Origin: Paraburkholderia sp. BL25I1N1
GTDB lineage: Bacteria; Pseudomonadota; Gammaproteobacteria; Burkholderiales; Burkholderiaceae
DNA: 64,000 nt
Assembly (NCBI RefSeq): GCF_003002025.1
Contig: NZ_PVZB01000033.1
Location: forward strand, 1 to 64,000
Reading direction: 5' to 3'
Shown here: piece by piece, positions 16,893-24,838 of the stretch
Layout: each line of letters starts with the position of its first letter
How positions within the stretch are numbered: the stretch's first letter is position 1
Notes under the pieces: generated by a model
Database searches by the model: none
Told to the model about the DNA's origin: nothing
The model's input: the letters and a program-made list of their open reading frames with translations, nothing else
Translations under genes and position numbers: made by a program

Positions 16893-18284
16893 ATGGCGAT
16901 CGCTGGCAATTGGCCGGAAATCCAGAAGTGGATCAGCCGAAGTTCGGTTTTGTTCATCAAGAAACTCTCGCGAAACGACTGCGGTTGGGCTGATGACCGC
17001 ACGAAAGGTCATCAGAACGGGCCCTACATTCCCGGAGAGATTCGCGAAGCCGGCTTTTTCCCCAATCTGGCAAACGTCAACACGGGCAAGCCGCATATCT
17101 TCGAGGCGGCCGTCCGCACGTTGTGGCCTGACACGGGCGAGATAAAGTCATCCAACCTGAAGCACTATTCGAACAAAGGTCATGAGATGCATCTGACCGG
17201 CGTGCCGAAAAGTGAGTTTGCCGGGCTGACACCTGCATCGCTTCTCATGGTCGGCAAGCTGACGGAGGAAGTGAGCGGGTGCCGCTACTGTTTGATGACA
17301 ATCGACTCGGGCGGTGAAGACGCGGAACTTCTCGAATCCGCATTTGATCTGGGTGCCGACTTTCATTTCGGCCTGTTCGATCCACGTCAGGCGTTGACGC
17401 CGCCGAAGGACGAAACCGAAGCACTGATTGAAGAGCTATCGCGGTTCTTCAACGAAGGGCGCCTTCCCGAGTTCATCGCGTCGGTGTCCAGGTTGCCCGC
17501 GCCTTCCGTACTGGCTGAGGGGGCTCAGCAGATCTTCATCGCCGAACATGGCCTCCAGAGTCTCGATCCTTATGCCATCGAGAATCCTGGCGATGCGATC
17601 ATGAAGATCAGTCGCGATATCGAGTACACACTGTACAAACGGGCCGAGTTGCGCCATCGCGCCGCTGAAGTCCTTCGCATCGTCACCTCGGAAGGGCAGG
17701 ACATTGTAACTGCGGTCGTCCGCGGTTTTCCCCTGCTGGACGCCACGTTCCTGAGTGCAAGCCAGCATCGCAAGTCTCGCGCCGGCCGATCGTTTGAGCA
17801 ACATATTGCGAGAGTGCTCCGTGACGGGAGTATTCCATTCGACGAGCAGGCAGTGACCGGAGGGCGCCGGCCAGACTTCGTGCTGCCATCGCTCGTAACT
17901 CTCCAGTCGCTTGAGCGCAAATTTGACGAGGCAGCCGTGTTGTCGGCGAAAACCACGTTGCGGGAACGCTGGAAACAGGTCACGCTCGAGAAGTTCAACG
18001 CTGCGCTGTTTCTCGCGACAGTCGACGATCGTGTATCTTCCGAGGCAATTGATGACATGGGACGACAGGACATCTGCCTGGTTGTGCCTGAATCACTGAA
18101 GAATTCCAAAGAGACGTGCTACAAGGGGAAGGACAACGTGATCACCTTCCGAAACTTCTTTCGGGAGGAGATAGCGGTGAAACGGCCCGGACTTAAGGGT
18201 AGCAAGTCGGTCGTAGTCGTGGGCGACGCCTCTCGGGCGGCTGACCTTTTCAGTTTTGAATTACCACGAGGGTCGCTGTCGTAA
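16893..18284 (+). CDS. EcoRII-type restriction endonuclease
   Basis: 463 residues; EcoRII is about 400. The N-terminal ~200 residues fit the EcoRII-N effector-binding region (KKLSRNDCGWADDRTKGHQN). The C-terminal catalytic domain has the hallmark KSRAGRSFEQHIARVL (~292), then RPDFVLPS (~325) and AKTTLRERWKQV (~351), which form the PD-(D/E)xK site. It cleaves before the first C of CCWGG and usually needs two sites. Same strand as and just downstream of the Dcm-type methyltransferase. Length and active-site residues look intact. Confidence 0.9.
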   Translation: MAIAGNWPEIQKWISRSSVLFIKKLSRNDCGWADDRTKGHQNGPYIPGEIREAGFFPNLANVNTGKPHIFEAAVRTLWPDTGEIKSSNLKHYSNKGHEMHLTGVPKSEFAGLTPASLLMVGKLTEEVSGCRYCLMTIDSGGEDAELLESAFDLGADFHFGLFDPRQALTPPKDETEALIEELSRFFNEGRLPEFIASVSRLPAPSVLAEGAQQIFIAEHGLQSLDPYAIENPGDAIMKISRDIEYTLYKRAELRHRAAEVLRIVTSEGQDIVTAVVRGFPLLDATFLSASQHRKSRAGRSFEQHIARVLRDGSIPFDEQAVTGGRRPDFVLPSLVTLQSLERKFDEAAVLSAKTTLRERWKQVTLEKFNAALFLATVDDRVSSEAIDDMGRQDICLVVPESLKNSKETCYKGKDNVITFRNFFREEIAVKRPGLKGSKSVVVVGDASRAADLFSFELPRGSLS

Positions 18285-18480
18285 CGCACGCTTGGGTTGG
18301 CGATAAGCAAACTGACTGACAAAGATCAGGGGGCAGCGAACCAGTCCGTCGTCGGGTGGAAGCGATGCTGCCCTTCCTCTGAATAAGCTGCCTTCAGTCA
18401 CGACCGCTGCTCTGGAAGTGCGGGATAAGCAAATGGCGGATACAACCGTTGTCCTAATGACCTCGGCATACGTCAAAAAT
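18285..18480. other. intergenic region between convergent operons
   Basis: About 195 bases between the EcoRII-type gene and the convergent DUF6527 gene. No clear terminator hairpin with a T-run and no gene are seen. Confidence 0.4.
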
Positions 18481-18936
18481 TCAGGAGGTCAGCCAACGCC
18501 AGATCGCCCGCAAGCGTCCCCACCGGTTGACCTTTAGTATTTTCGGCAATTCTGTAGAGGGTGCTACGTCGCGGGTGTAAGCAACGCTGTCCGCAGAACG
18601 ATGTAGCGTGTGAAGATCGCGCTGGTCGCGCGCGAATACAGTTTTAGCCTGCATCTTCGATAACGGCGTGCACCAGACCACACGGTTGTTGCGTATGACG
18701 TAGTGCGACATGCAGGTCATCGCTCCGTTTCCGATCGACGGATGCAACGTCGCGTACCCGTGTGAGACTTCAGCTTGCCACTCGGCGGCCGAGAGCGGAG
18801 TAACAACTTTTTCCCCACACCCGCAGCAACATAAGTGAACTGCCGCACGATATTTGTTGCTGATATAAAGTCGCCCGGGCTGGAGATCGCGGGGCGCCAG
18901 CTCAACTAGCTCAGGCGTGATCTGGTGGAGTCGCAT
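18481..18936 (-). CDS. DUF6527-family protein of a ubiquitin-like operon
   Basis: 151 residues. The Cys-rich signature LCCCGCGEKVVTPLSAAEW (~35-53), then LHPSIGNGAMTCMSHYVIRN and RVVWC, matches my recollection of DUF6527: CxCGCG, a PSIGN block and C-x2-SHY-x-I, giving a likely metal site. DUF6527 genes are usually found beside ThiF-like E1 genes and multiubiquitin-domain genes. The molecular function is unknown; metal binding and a role in peptidase or transfer chemistry are guesses. Its start overlaps the E1-like stop by 26 bases, so it is the third gene of a coupled operon. Confidence 0.85.
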   Translation of the reverse strand: MRLHQITPELVELAPRDLQPGRLYISNKYRAAVHLCCCGCGEKVVTPLSAAEWQAEVSHGYATLHPSIGNGAMTCMSHYVIRNNRVVWCTPLSKMQAKTVFARDQRDLHTLHRSADSVAYTRDVAPSTELPKILKVNRWGRLRAIWRWLTS

Positions 18937-20128
18937 TCTGGTCTTCCGATTTTTCGCTTCGTGCGAGTGCCATTGTGTTCGTAACGAACTCGAGCTGATG
19001 CCAATCCCAATTCATTGCGTAGAAGCCGAAATGTTGCTTCCACCGCATGACGGCCAAGATAGCGTTAAGTGCGTTTGCATCGGCGATCTGAATGTTCTGG
19101 TCGTAGAGCGCATCGCCGGCGTCTTCCATCGTCGGAGCGCGTTCGAAAAAATGCTTACGCATGGTCGGGCTGGCCATGGTAACGCGGCAAGTTCCGTAGA
19201 TCTGTTCCTTCTTCGAGAGGGACATATCCATCCCGCAGTCGATAAAGGTCACGCCGCAGTCAATGAGATGGGCGCAAACTAATTTGCGTGCCGGCCCTTT
19301 GTCGATGCATACAAAGACGAAGTCGAATTGAGCCAGCAAGCCAACGTTAGCCTCGGTTATGTATGCAGGATGAGCGACGATGCCGGTGTGCATCGCATCG
19401 TACATGTCGCGAAAATGCGCGACCTTCATCTTCCCGAAATCAGCTTCACATGCTGCTGAAGGTGCGCGAAACGCATTGTGTACTTCGAACACGTCGCCAT
19501 CGAACAGGTGAATTTCGTTAACGGGTGTCTTCGCCACCTGGTCAAGTACATAAGATCCAGTTCCGCCCATGCCGACGATGGCAATGCGGAGTTTGGCCAG
19601 TTTCTGAGACACCATCTCAAACCTGCCGCGTGTCGAAGAGGCGTCCGGATACCGGAAAGGATCCTTTCGAGCTTCCACCTGCACCGACCCTGCCGCTAAC
19701 GGCTGGGTGCATTGAGGATCAATCACGCGCGCCTGATCCGTGATGATCCGCCAGTAATGCATCAGCTGGTCAAAGTGTGTCGCATATCCGGTCCAACCTT
19801 CATTCTTGTTAGAGAAGAAGTATTTGGCCGGAACCTCGGGCGCGACTAATCCCCCCGCGACCTCCGAATGCCGCAACTGCTCGAGCGGAGCGCCACTTGC
19901 GAAGCAAGGAAACGGGCCGTCGAACCACACCTGATGTGTGGCAGGCGGCGTTACCTGACTATCGGTGTAGACGAGCGTCGCGATGAGAGTTCCGAGCCGC
20001 AACTGTCGCTGATCGTCAACGACAGGCACGTCATGCAGAAGCAGGTAAGAACCTTGCACCGATACACGCAGCCCCGCCGCGACGAACGGGGCAAGCGCGG
20101 ACTCAAGAACGGCCGGTTTTGCGGACAT
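18911..20128 (-). CDS. ThiF/E1-like adenylyltransferase with N-terminal extension
   Basis: 405 residues from ATG 20128; longer upstream frames would overlap the Ubl gene. Residues 1-170 form a mixed domain resembling the N-terminal DUF6791-type region of E1-like proteins (HQVWFDGPFPCF at 65-76). From 181 comes the E1 Rossmann domain: GMGGTGSYVLDQ (186-197), D210 in HLFDGDVFEVHN, R221, K233 and CIDKGPARK (274-282). Candidate catalytic cysteines are C291 and C298 (DCGVTFIDCGMD). It should adenylate the C terminus of the adjacent Ubl. It overlaps Ubl by 26 bases and DUF6527 by 26. No separate E2 or JAB peptidase is present. Confidence 0.88.
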   Translation of the reverse strand: MSAKPAVLESALAPFVAAGLRVSVQGSYLLLHDVPVVDDQRQLRLGTLIATLVYTDSQVTPPATHQVWFDGPFPCFASGAPLEQLRHSEVAGGLVAPEVPAKYFFSNKNEGWTGYATHFDQLMHYWRIITDQARVIDPQCTQPLAAGSVQVEARKDPFRYPDASSTRGRFEMVSQKLAKLRIAIVGMGGTGSYVLDQVAKTPVNEIHLFDGDVFEVHNAFRAPSAACEADFGKMKVAHFRDMYDAMHTGIVAHPAYITEANVGLLAQFDFVFVCIDKGPARKLVCAHLIDCGVTFIDCGMDMSLSKKEQIYGTCRVTMASPTMRKHFFERAPTMEDAGDALYDQNIQIADANALNAILAVMRWKQHFGFYAMNWDWHQLEFVTNTMALARSEKSEDQNATPPDHA

Positions 20129-20360
20129 TGCACACCATCCCTTGTTTGATAGCCACGGGTTTATCGCCACGCGCAAACGAAATGATTTCGCCTTCCATGT
20201 ACTCGATCGTGATCGTGTAAATAATGTCCGACGTATCAGCAGGCGGGTCCTGCGGGTAGGCGAGGAAGACGAGTTCGGCGTAGCTGAGCTCGTGGTGGGG
20301 GTGCTCAACCTCGTGGAGATTGAGGATGAACTTCGGCTTGTGGTCGTCTGTGTGAGACAT
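20103..20360 (-). CDS. single-domain ubiquitin-like (multiubiquitin/beta-grasp) protein
   Basis: 85 residues from ATG 20360. After a polar start (MSHTDDHKP), KFILNLHEVEHPHHELSYAE, then VFLAYPQDPPADTSDIIYTI and KPVAIKQGMVCNVRKTGRS follow the beta-grasp pattern of the multiubiquitin domain: a first strand, a helix with Y-A-E-L-V, and a final G-M-x-F/C-x-V strand. Only one copy is present, and it ends in Gly-Arg-Ser rather than Gly-Gly, so maturation or an unusual conjugation end is implied if it is conjugated. First gene of the operon; a divergent gene starts 90 bases away. Confidence 0.82.
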   Translation of the reverse strand: MSHTDDHKPKFILNLHEVEHPHHELSYAELVFLAYPQDPPADTSDIIYTITIEYMEGEIISFARGDKPVAIKQGMVCNVRKTGRS

Positions 20361-20377
20361 GACACACTCCCGGCTGA

Positions 20378-20451
20378 GTGTAAGTGTTAGATTTCGTGTA
20401 AGACATATGCAGTGTGTCAGATTGTGTGTAAGGTGTAAAGTGTCGTGTAAA
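20378..20451. promoter_or_regulatory. five GTGTAA(G/A) direct repeats in a divergent promoter
   Basis: GTGTAAG at 20378, 20396 and 20426, and GTGTAAA at 20433 and 20445, all in the same orientation. They fill the short region between the leftward ubl operon and the rightward TIGR04255-HTH-zeta operon. They look like an operator cluster shared by both promoters. The HTH protein at 21327 is a candidate binder. Function inferred. Confidence 0.6.
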
Positions 20452-21330
20452 ATGATTTTCGTGGACGACAAAGAAGGAGGCCGCTTGAAAAGCGACACCG
20501 CCCGCCGGATAGGGCAATGGGCGTCCGCGCCCTTGGTTTTTGTACTCGCCCAGATTCGTTTTCTGCCGAACGCATCGGCAACCCCAGAGCAATTGCGTGA
20601 CGCGATCATAAAAAGGGCCGGATCAAAATTTCCGACTATCAACCAGACAAGCGCTCTGAACTTTGAAATCACGTTGGATGCTCCAGCGCCGAGTCCGCAG
20701 AGAGCGGTCCCATTGGTGATCTATGACCTCGTGAACAATGACGTGGATGCAATGGTGCGAATCCAGCAGGGCTCGCTCACCTACGCGGTGACGTCTTACG
20801 TCGATTCACGTCAGTTCAGGAGTGAATGGCTCGAAATTACAGATGCACTTACTGATGTCGACGTCACGTCAGTGATGCGACTCGGCCTGCGGTACGTTGA
20901 TTTCATTATTCCGCAGCTAGGCCGTAAACCAGAAGAATACGTAAAGGCCCCATGGAACCTTGCTGGGGTACCGGCATTACCAGGTGCGCTACGCGGCCCG
21001 GACCTGAATGTTTCAATGATGGATGTTGCCTACCCACAAGGCCGATTGCGCCTACAGTTCATGAGGGGATTTGGGGTTCCGTCGCTTCCGATGGATTTGC
21101 AGGGTATGCTTACCCCACGTCAGGAATCACCTAGCGTTGTACATGCAGAGTGCGGAGTAATTGACAGTGATCGATGGATTGATGGCAATGAACTTTCTGT
21201 GGACCGTGCGGCGCTCGACAAGCTATTTACTCAAATGCACACCGATGTGTCTGCCGCGTTCCGCGCGATGATTACTCCTTTAGCTGCAGAGGAATGGAAT
21301 CCAACAAACGTTGAAGGAAGAACCTCATGA
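20452..21330 (+). CDS. TIGR04255-family protein
   Basis: About 292 residues from ATG 20452. A TTG at 20485, directly after a strong AAGGAGG, is an equally good start. The family opening is visible (APLVFVLAQIRFLP), then ALNFEITL, LRYVDFIIPQL and a helical C terminus. TIGR04255 proteins are sporadic in bacteria, often sit first in two- or three-gene operons with toxins, and have no assigned reaction. Its stop overlaps the next start (ATGA), so translation is coupled to the HTH gene and then the zeta toxin gene. Confidence 0.8.
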   Translation: MIFVDDKEGGRLKSDTARRIGQWASAPLVFVLAQIRFLPNASATPEQLRDAIIKRAGSKFPTINQTSALNFEITLDAPAPSPQRAVPLVIYDLVNNDVDAMVRIQQGSLTYAVTSYVDSRQFRSEWLEITDALTDVDVTSVMRLGLRYVDFIIPQLGRKPEEYVKAPWNLAGVPALPGALRGPDLNVSMMDVAYPQGRLRLQFMRGFGVPSLPMDLQGMLTPRQESPSVVHAECGVIDSDRWIDGNELSVDRAALDKLFTQMHTDVSAAFRAMITPLAAEEWNPTNVEGRTS

Positions 21331-22010
21331 TCTACGCTACGGAGCGCGATGCGAAGTTGGCCAGGATGATTGGTCCGGAAGCAATGTGGCGCAAATCTGG
21401 TGCTACTTCGGTATGTCATGTAACTGCAATTGCAGTCGACGTTGGAACGGCACTGACCACTGTCACGATCTGCTTTGAGAAACCTGCGCAATACCGAGGT
21501 ACAGCTATCAATGCTGCAATACCTCTGCCGTTCAAGCTCGGCTCCGACAGTCACCAGTCAGAACCGTCACTGACGACGCCCGCGAGGATGGTGGACGAGC
21601 TACGTGAAGCATTTGGTTTGAATGTCACGCAACTCGCGCAAGTTCTGCACATTGAACGTATTACTGTGTACGCCTGGATGCGTACAGAATTGCTAGAGAA
21701 GCTCAATCAATCCAACCGGAACCGCTTGTGGAGTCTTCACAAACTCGCACAGCAGTGGCGCGAGTACACTCCATTGAGTGGGAAATATCTCGTTGAACCA
21801 ATTCCTGGCCAAGACACTACAATCTTCCAGATGCTTTGCCAGGAGGATCTGAGTCCATATGAATTTGCACGAGCGTATGAGCTCCTCGCGAAGGCAACAG
21901 CACCGAGCACGCGCGTGCAACAACATCAGGCAGAACGACGTACTGCTCTCAAGAAAGGGATCGAAAACCTTCGAAAGAACTCAAACAAATTTGGGATGAA
22001 TCTCGATTGA
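21327..22010 (+). CDS. HTH protein, probable antitoxin/regulator of the zeta toxin operon
   Basis: 227 residues. The first ~80 form a beta-rich domain without a known name. Residues ~88-125 are an XRE-like HTH (MVDELREAFGLNVTQLAQVL followed by HIERITVYAWMRTELLEKLN). The C-terminal half is helical and ends very basic. It overlaps both neighbours by four bases. By analogy with PezAT and epsilon-zeta systems it could neutralise the kinase and repress the operon. This is inference: no epsilon-like three-helix domain is seen. Confidence 0.75.
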   Translation: MIYATERDAKLARMIGPEAMWRKSGATSVCHVTAIAVDVGTALTTVTICFEKPAQYRGTAINAAIPLPFKLGSDSHQSEPSLTTPARMVDELREAFGLNVTQLAQVLHIERITVYAWMRTELLEKLNQSNRNRLWSLHKLAQQWREYTPLSGKYLVEPIPGQDTTIFQMLCQEDLSPYEFARAYELLAKATAPSTRVQQHQAERRTALKKGIENLRKNSNKFGMNLD

Positions 22011-22705
22011 GTGGTGACGAGCTTTTAAACTTCTTCCTGGACGAGCTCCACACCAGCGCAGAAGATAAGCCATTGATGGTCATGATTGCCGGTCCGAATG
22101 GGGCAGGTAAGACCACGCTTTGGCGTGAGGTGCTCGAACCAATGCTGGAGGGTGCATGGCAGGCTGAATACATCAACGCTGACGAGATCGAACGCGAATT
22201 GAATGAAGCCGCACAGGAAAATCCAGCTGCCCCTCAGACCCCAGAGACAGCTCGTCTTGCTCAAGCAGAGGCAACTAAGCGGCGCGCATTGATGCTGACC
22301 GCGTCAGTTGGAATGCAATGGCACTTCGTATACGAGACCGTCTTTTCTGACACGCAAGGGTACAAGCTGGCAGAGCTTTCGCGCGGGGTCGATGCAGGCT
22401 ATTTCGTGGTGATGCTATTCGTTGGGCTTGATGACATTAATCTTGCGGAACAGCGTGTGCGCACGCGTGTCTCAGCAGGCGGCCATGATGTACCGATCGA
22501 TGTCCAGCAAGCGCGATTTCCGCGCGTCTTCGAGAACGCCGGTAAGGCCTTGCAAATCGCGCCGCTAGCGATGTTTTTTGATAACACGGGCGAACGTGAC
22601 GGTGGAGGTCGCACGCATCATCCCGTTGCGGTTGTGAAAAAGGGGGTCGTTCTTGCTCAACGCGACGATATGCCGGCGTGGTGGCACAGGATTACTTTCA
22701 CCTGA
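22007..22705 (+). CDS. zeta-toxin-family kinase
   Basis: 232 residues from a TTG at 22007 that overlaps the HTH stop. Walker A GPNGAGKTT at ~29-37, then YINADEIERELNE (~60-72, with the Asp/Glu substrate site), then FVYETVFSD (~108-116) and RVRTRVSAGGHDVP (~148-161), the arginine-rich lid. These are the motifs of zeta/PezT toxins, which phosphorylate UDP-N-acetyl-sugars and block cell-wall synthesis. The key residues appear intact. Last gene of a coupled three-gene operon. Confidence 0.88.
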   Translation: MSGDELLNFFLDELHTSAEDKPLMVMIAGPNGAGKTTLWREVLEPMLEGAWQAEYINADEIERELNEAAQENPAAPQTPETARLAQAEATKRRALMLTASVGMQWHFVYETVFSDTQGYKLAELSRGVDAGYFVVMLFVGLDDINLAEQRVRTRVSAGGHDVPIDVQQARFPRVFENAGKALQIAPLAMFFDNTGERDGGGRTHHPVAVVKKGVVLAQRDDMPAWWHRITFT

Positions 22706-23341
22706 ACGTCGTCCAAGGCCGAAGTGCTGTCCCCGAGAAGCCGGCTTGGATGACCGGGCCACTCCGTGACCTGCCGTTGAACCCCTAATAGCGCGCCCGG
22801 CGGCAGCAGGGCCGTTTGGCGATGTTCGCTCGTCGCTTACGTACTTGGGGTCGTCTCAAGATTCGGAAATTTGCGCACATTAAGCTTTTTTGGACTATGC
22901 GGTGGATGGCGCTGGTCGTTTTAGCGACATTCACTTCCACGACATACACCGTCTGCTTCGACTGTGAAGCTCACAGTGGCAAGGTCGCTCTGAGTGAGGT
23001 TTTTCTGTCATCCGGGCAGCCTCCGCTGACCGTCTGGTGTGGGTCGACGATGTAGCCAACCGGCCGGTGCACGACGCCCGTTCGTGCCGACCGGATCCGG
23101 GTCGTACATTTTGAAGCGACAGGGCTATCCCCGGTCTCATCGGCTACCGAGTCTACCCCCGACCACAGATCGCCGTTGTCGCGGGCCGCAAATCCGGTCA
23201 TCCTTTCCATATGAATGTAGACCGCATAGGTTCAAGAGAAGAATATCTGCGATAGGGACGTCGCAGGTAGACCATTTGAGATATGCGCACCACTAGTACC
23301 CACGCCATCAAGAACGAGCAGGGAATCTTTGTCTTTCGCGG
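22706..23341. other. about 640 bases with no supported gene
   Basis: Only short shadow-like frames. Bases 22811-22846 resemble 37802-37837 (GTTTGGCGATG, then CG.CG.CGCTT.CGTACTT), so a diverged dispersed repeat is present. Otherwise nothing is seen. Confidence 0.5.
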
Positions 23342-23614
23342 TTAGTCTGCAAACGGGTTGCCGGTATCTTTCACTTCGGTATTGAGGTTGTATTCCGCGC
23401 GCACGCCCTTGAGCACGCCCTCGATGTCGCGCTCGAAGCCGACCGCGTTGCCGAAGTGGGTCATGTTCCAGTTGCAGCCTGTCTTGTCAGCCTCTTGCAA
23501 CTGCGGCCGCGGCACATGAATCTTCACGCCATCCTCGACGATTTCCTGCAGTCGATGGATTCGCCGGTTGACCTCCTGCTGAAGCTGCGAGGCATTGAGC
23601 GTCCTGCGTATCAT
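23342..23614 (-). CDS. hypothetical protein downstream of SRAP
   Basis: 90 residues from ATG 23614, chosen because GGAAGGAGGAATGG lies right before it. The start is helical (LNASQLQQEVNRRIHRLQEI), then a beta segment (KIHVPRPQLQEAD), then the unusual GCNWNMTHFGNAVGFERDIE and a polar end. It reads as real, soluble protein. It lies on the same strand as the mutagenesis cassette, about 215 bases after the SRAP gene. No family recognised. Confidence 0.65.
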   Translation of the reverse strand: MIRRTLNASQLQQEVNRRIHRLQEIVEDGVKIHVPRPQLQEADKTGCNWNMTHFGNAVGFERDIEGVLKGVRAEYNLNTEVKDTGNPFAD

Positions 23615-23829
23615 CCATTCCTCCTTCCGGTTCCTCAAGCCAGTCTAGCGCAAGTGAGGCGTTCCGCGACCTGCGCTGAAATGCAAAGTGCCTGAGAGAG
23701 AGCAGGCGCCTCGGTGCGTGGGGGTGCGTCAGTAATTCAGTACGCGACAACTACGACGCCATTGCCGCCAATGCCGCGACCACGGACGCACGCATCGTCC
23801 CCCACCACCGACGTTCGCCTGGCCCATGG

Positions 23830-24792
23830 CTATGCCGCAAGTCGATGCTCGTAATACGGATGTTCCCTGTCGTCAAGTATCGCGTACATCGCCTCGAGGT
23901 CCGATGCGTTCGGACTCAGCCATGCATCGATCCTCTCAGGCTTTATCGGAACAATGCAGCGGTCATGACCCGCCGCCGCGACCTCTGGCGGCGGCTCGTC
24001 GGTTATGGCCGCAAAAGATAGCAAATCTGGCTCACCCGGTGCGCTCCACCGAGACCACAGACAGGCGACATGCATAAGCTGGCCGTTGTCCGGACGAAAT
24101 TCCAGGACGATGTTTTCGGCCTGGTCGTGTGTCTCGGACAGAGTGCCCTCAAACTTCGCCTTGCTCACATTTTCATAAAAGACGTCGACCAGCATTACCC
24201 CATGCGTGTATCCGAAACAGGGTCGCCAGAATCCTTCCAGATTGTCGCGTCGGGCGTTGTATGTGCCGGGGTATCTGACATCGTAGACCGCCGGTTTGCC
24301 AGCAATGCGACATTGATAACGCATTGGCTTCACGATGCGTTGCCCGTCTTCGATGACCATCACGGGCGCGTAATGTCCGGGGAAAATCCGCGAATCCCGC
24401 GGCTTCGGCTCGGTTCGCTGCAAGTCGTCAAGCTTGCCTCGTGCCCAGGTAATCTTATCGGTCGCGATGCGCTGACTTTCGGTGGCTGCTTTCGTTGTCT
24501 TTGTCTGGAGTGACCGTTCCGCGTCTGCGAGCCGCTTACGCTGCTTGAACAGGTCCTGCTCAAGCTTCGTCGCCTGTGCCGAATTGAAGCGGCTGATGAG
24601 CGCGTTGATTTCGCGCTCTGCTTCATTCTGTGGTTCGGCGAAAGCGTCTTCCATGGCCTTCGGTATTTTTGCCTTGCTGATGCCCTCGGCACGCTCGAAA
24701 AACAGACGCGCGAACTCGTGGATGTCCATCAGGGCGCCGAAGGTGCGCACAAATTTTCGATAGTCCGCCTGGATCTGAGCCGAGTAGCACAT
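23830..24792 (-). CDS. SOS-response-associated peptidase (SRAP; YedK/HMCES type)
   Basis: 320 residues; standard SRAP proteins are ~220. The catalytic Cys2 is present (MCYSAQ), with the RYNARRDN-like YPGTYNARRDNLEGFW block, then the conserved Glu in CLWSRW region and AGHDRCIVPI near the end with the active His. YedK/HMCES crosslinks its Cys2 to abasic sites in single-stranded DNA. The extra ~100 residues near the N terminus are a charged helical insert (EQDLFKQRKRLADAERSLQT). The gene follows dnaE2 by 46 bases on the same strand, so it likely belongs to the same DNA-damage operon. Confidence 0.92.
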   Translation of the reverse strand: MCYSAQIQADYRKFVRTFGALMDIHEFARLFFERAEGISKAKIPKAMEDAFAEPQNEAEREINALISRFNSAQATKLEQDLFKQRKRLADAERSLQTKTTKAATESQRIATDKITWARGKLDDLQRTEPKPRDSRIFPGHYAPVMVIEDGQRIVKPMRYQCRIAGKPAVYDVRYPGTYNARRDNLEGFWRPCFGYTHGVMLVDVFYENVSKAKFEGTLSETHDQAENIVLEFRPDNGQLMHVACLWSRWSAPGEPDLLSFAAITDEPPPEVAAAGHDRCIVPIKPERIDAWLSPNASDLEAMYAILDDREHPYYEHRLAA

Positions 24793-24838
24793 GGTGCCTC
24801 CGTTTCATGCTGTCATGATACGCACTTCCCCAATCCCC

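Noticed and set aside
20128..20365. N-terminal extension of the E1-like frame
   Set aside because: Ser/Arg/Thr-rich sequence that overlaps the Ubl gene in another frame; Ubl has the protein-like reading.
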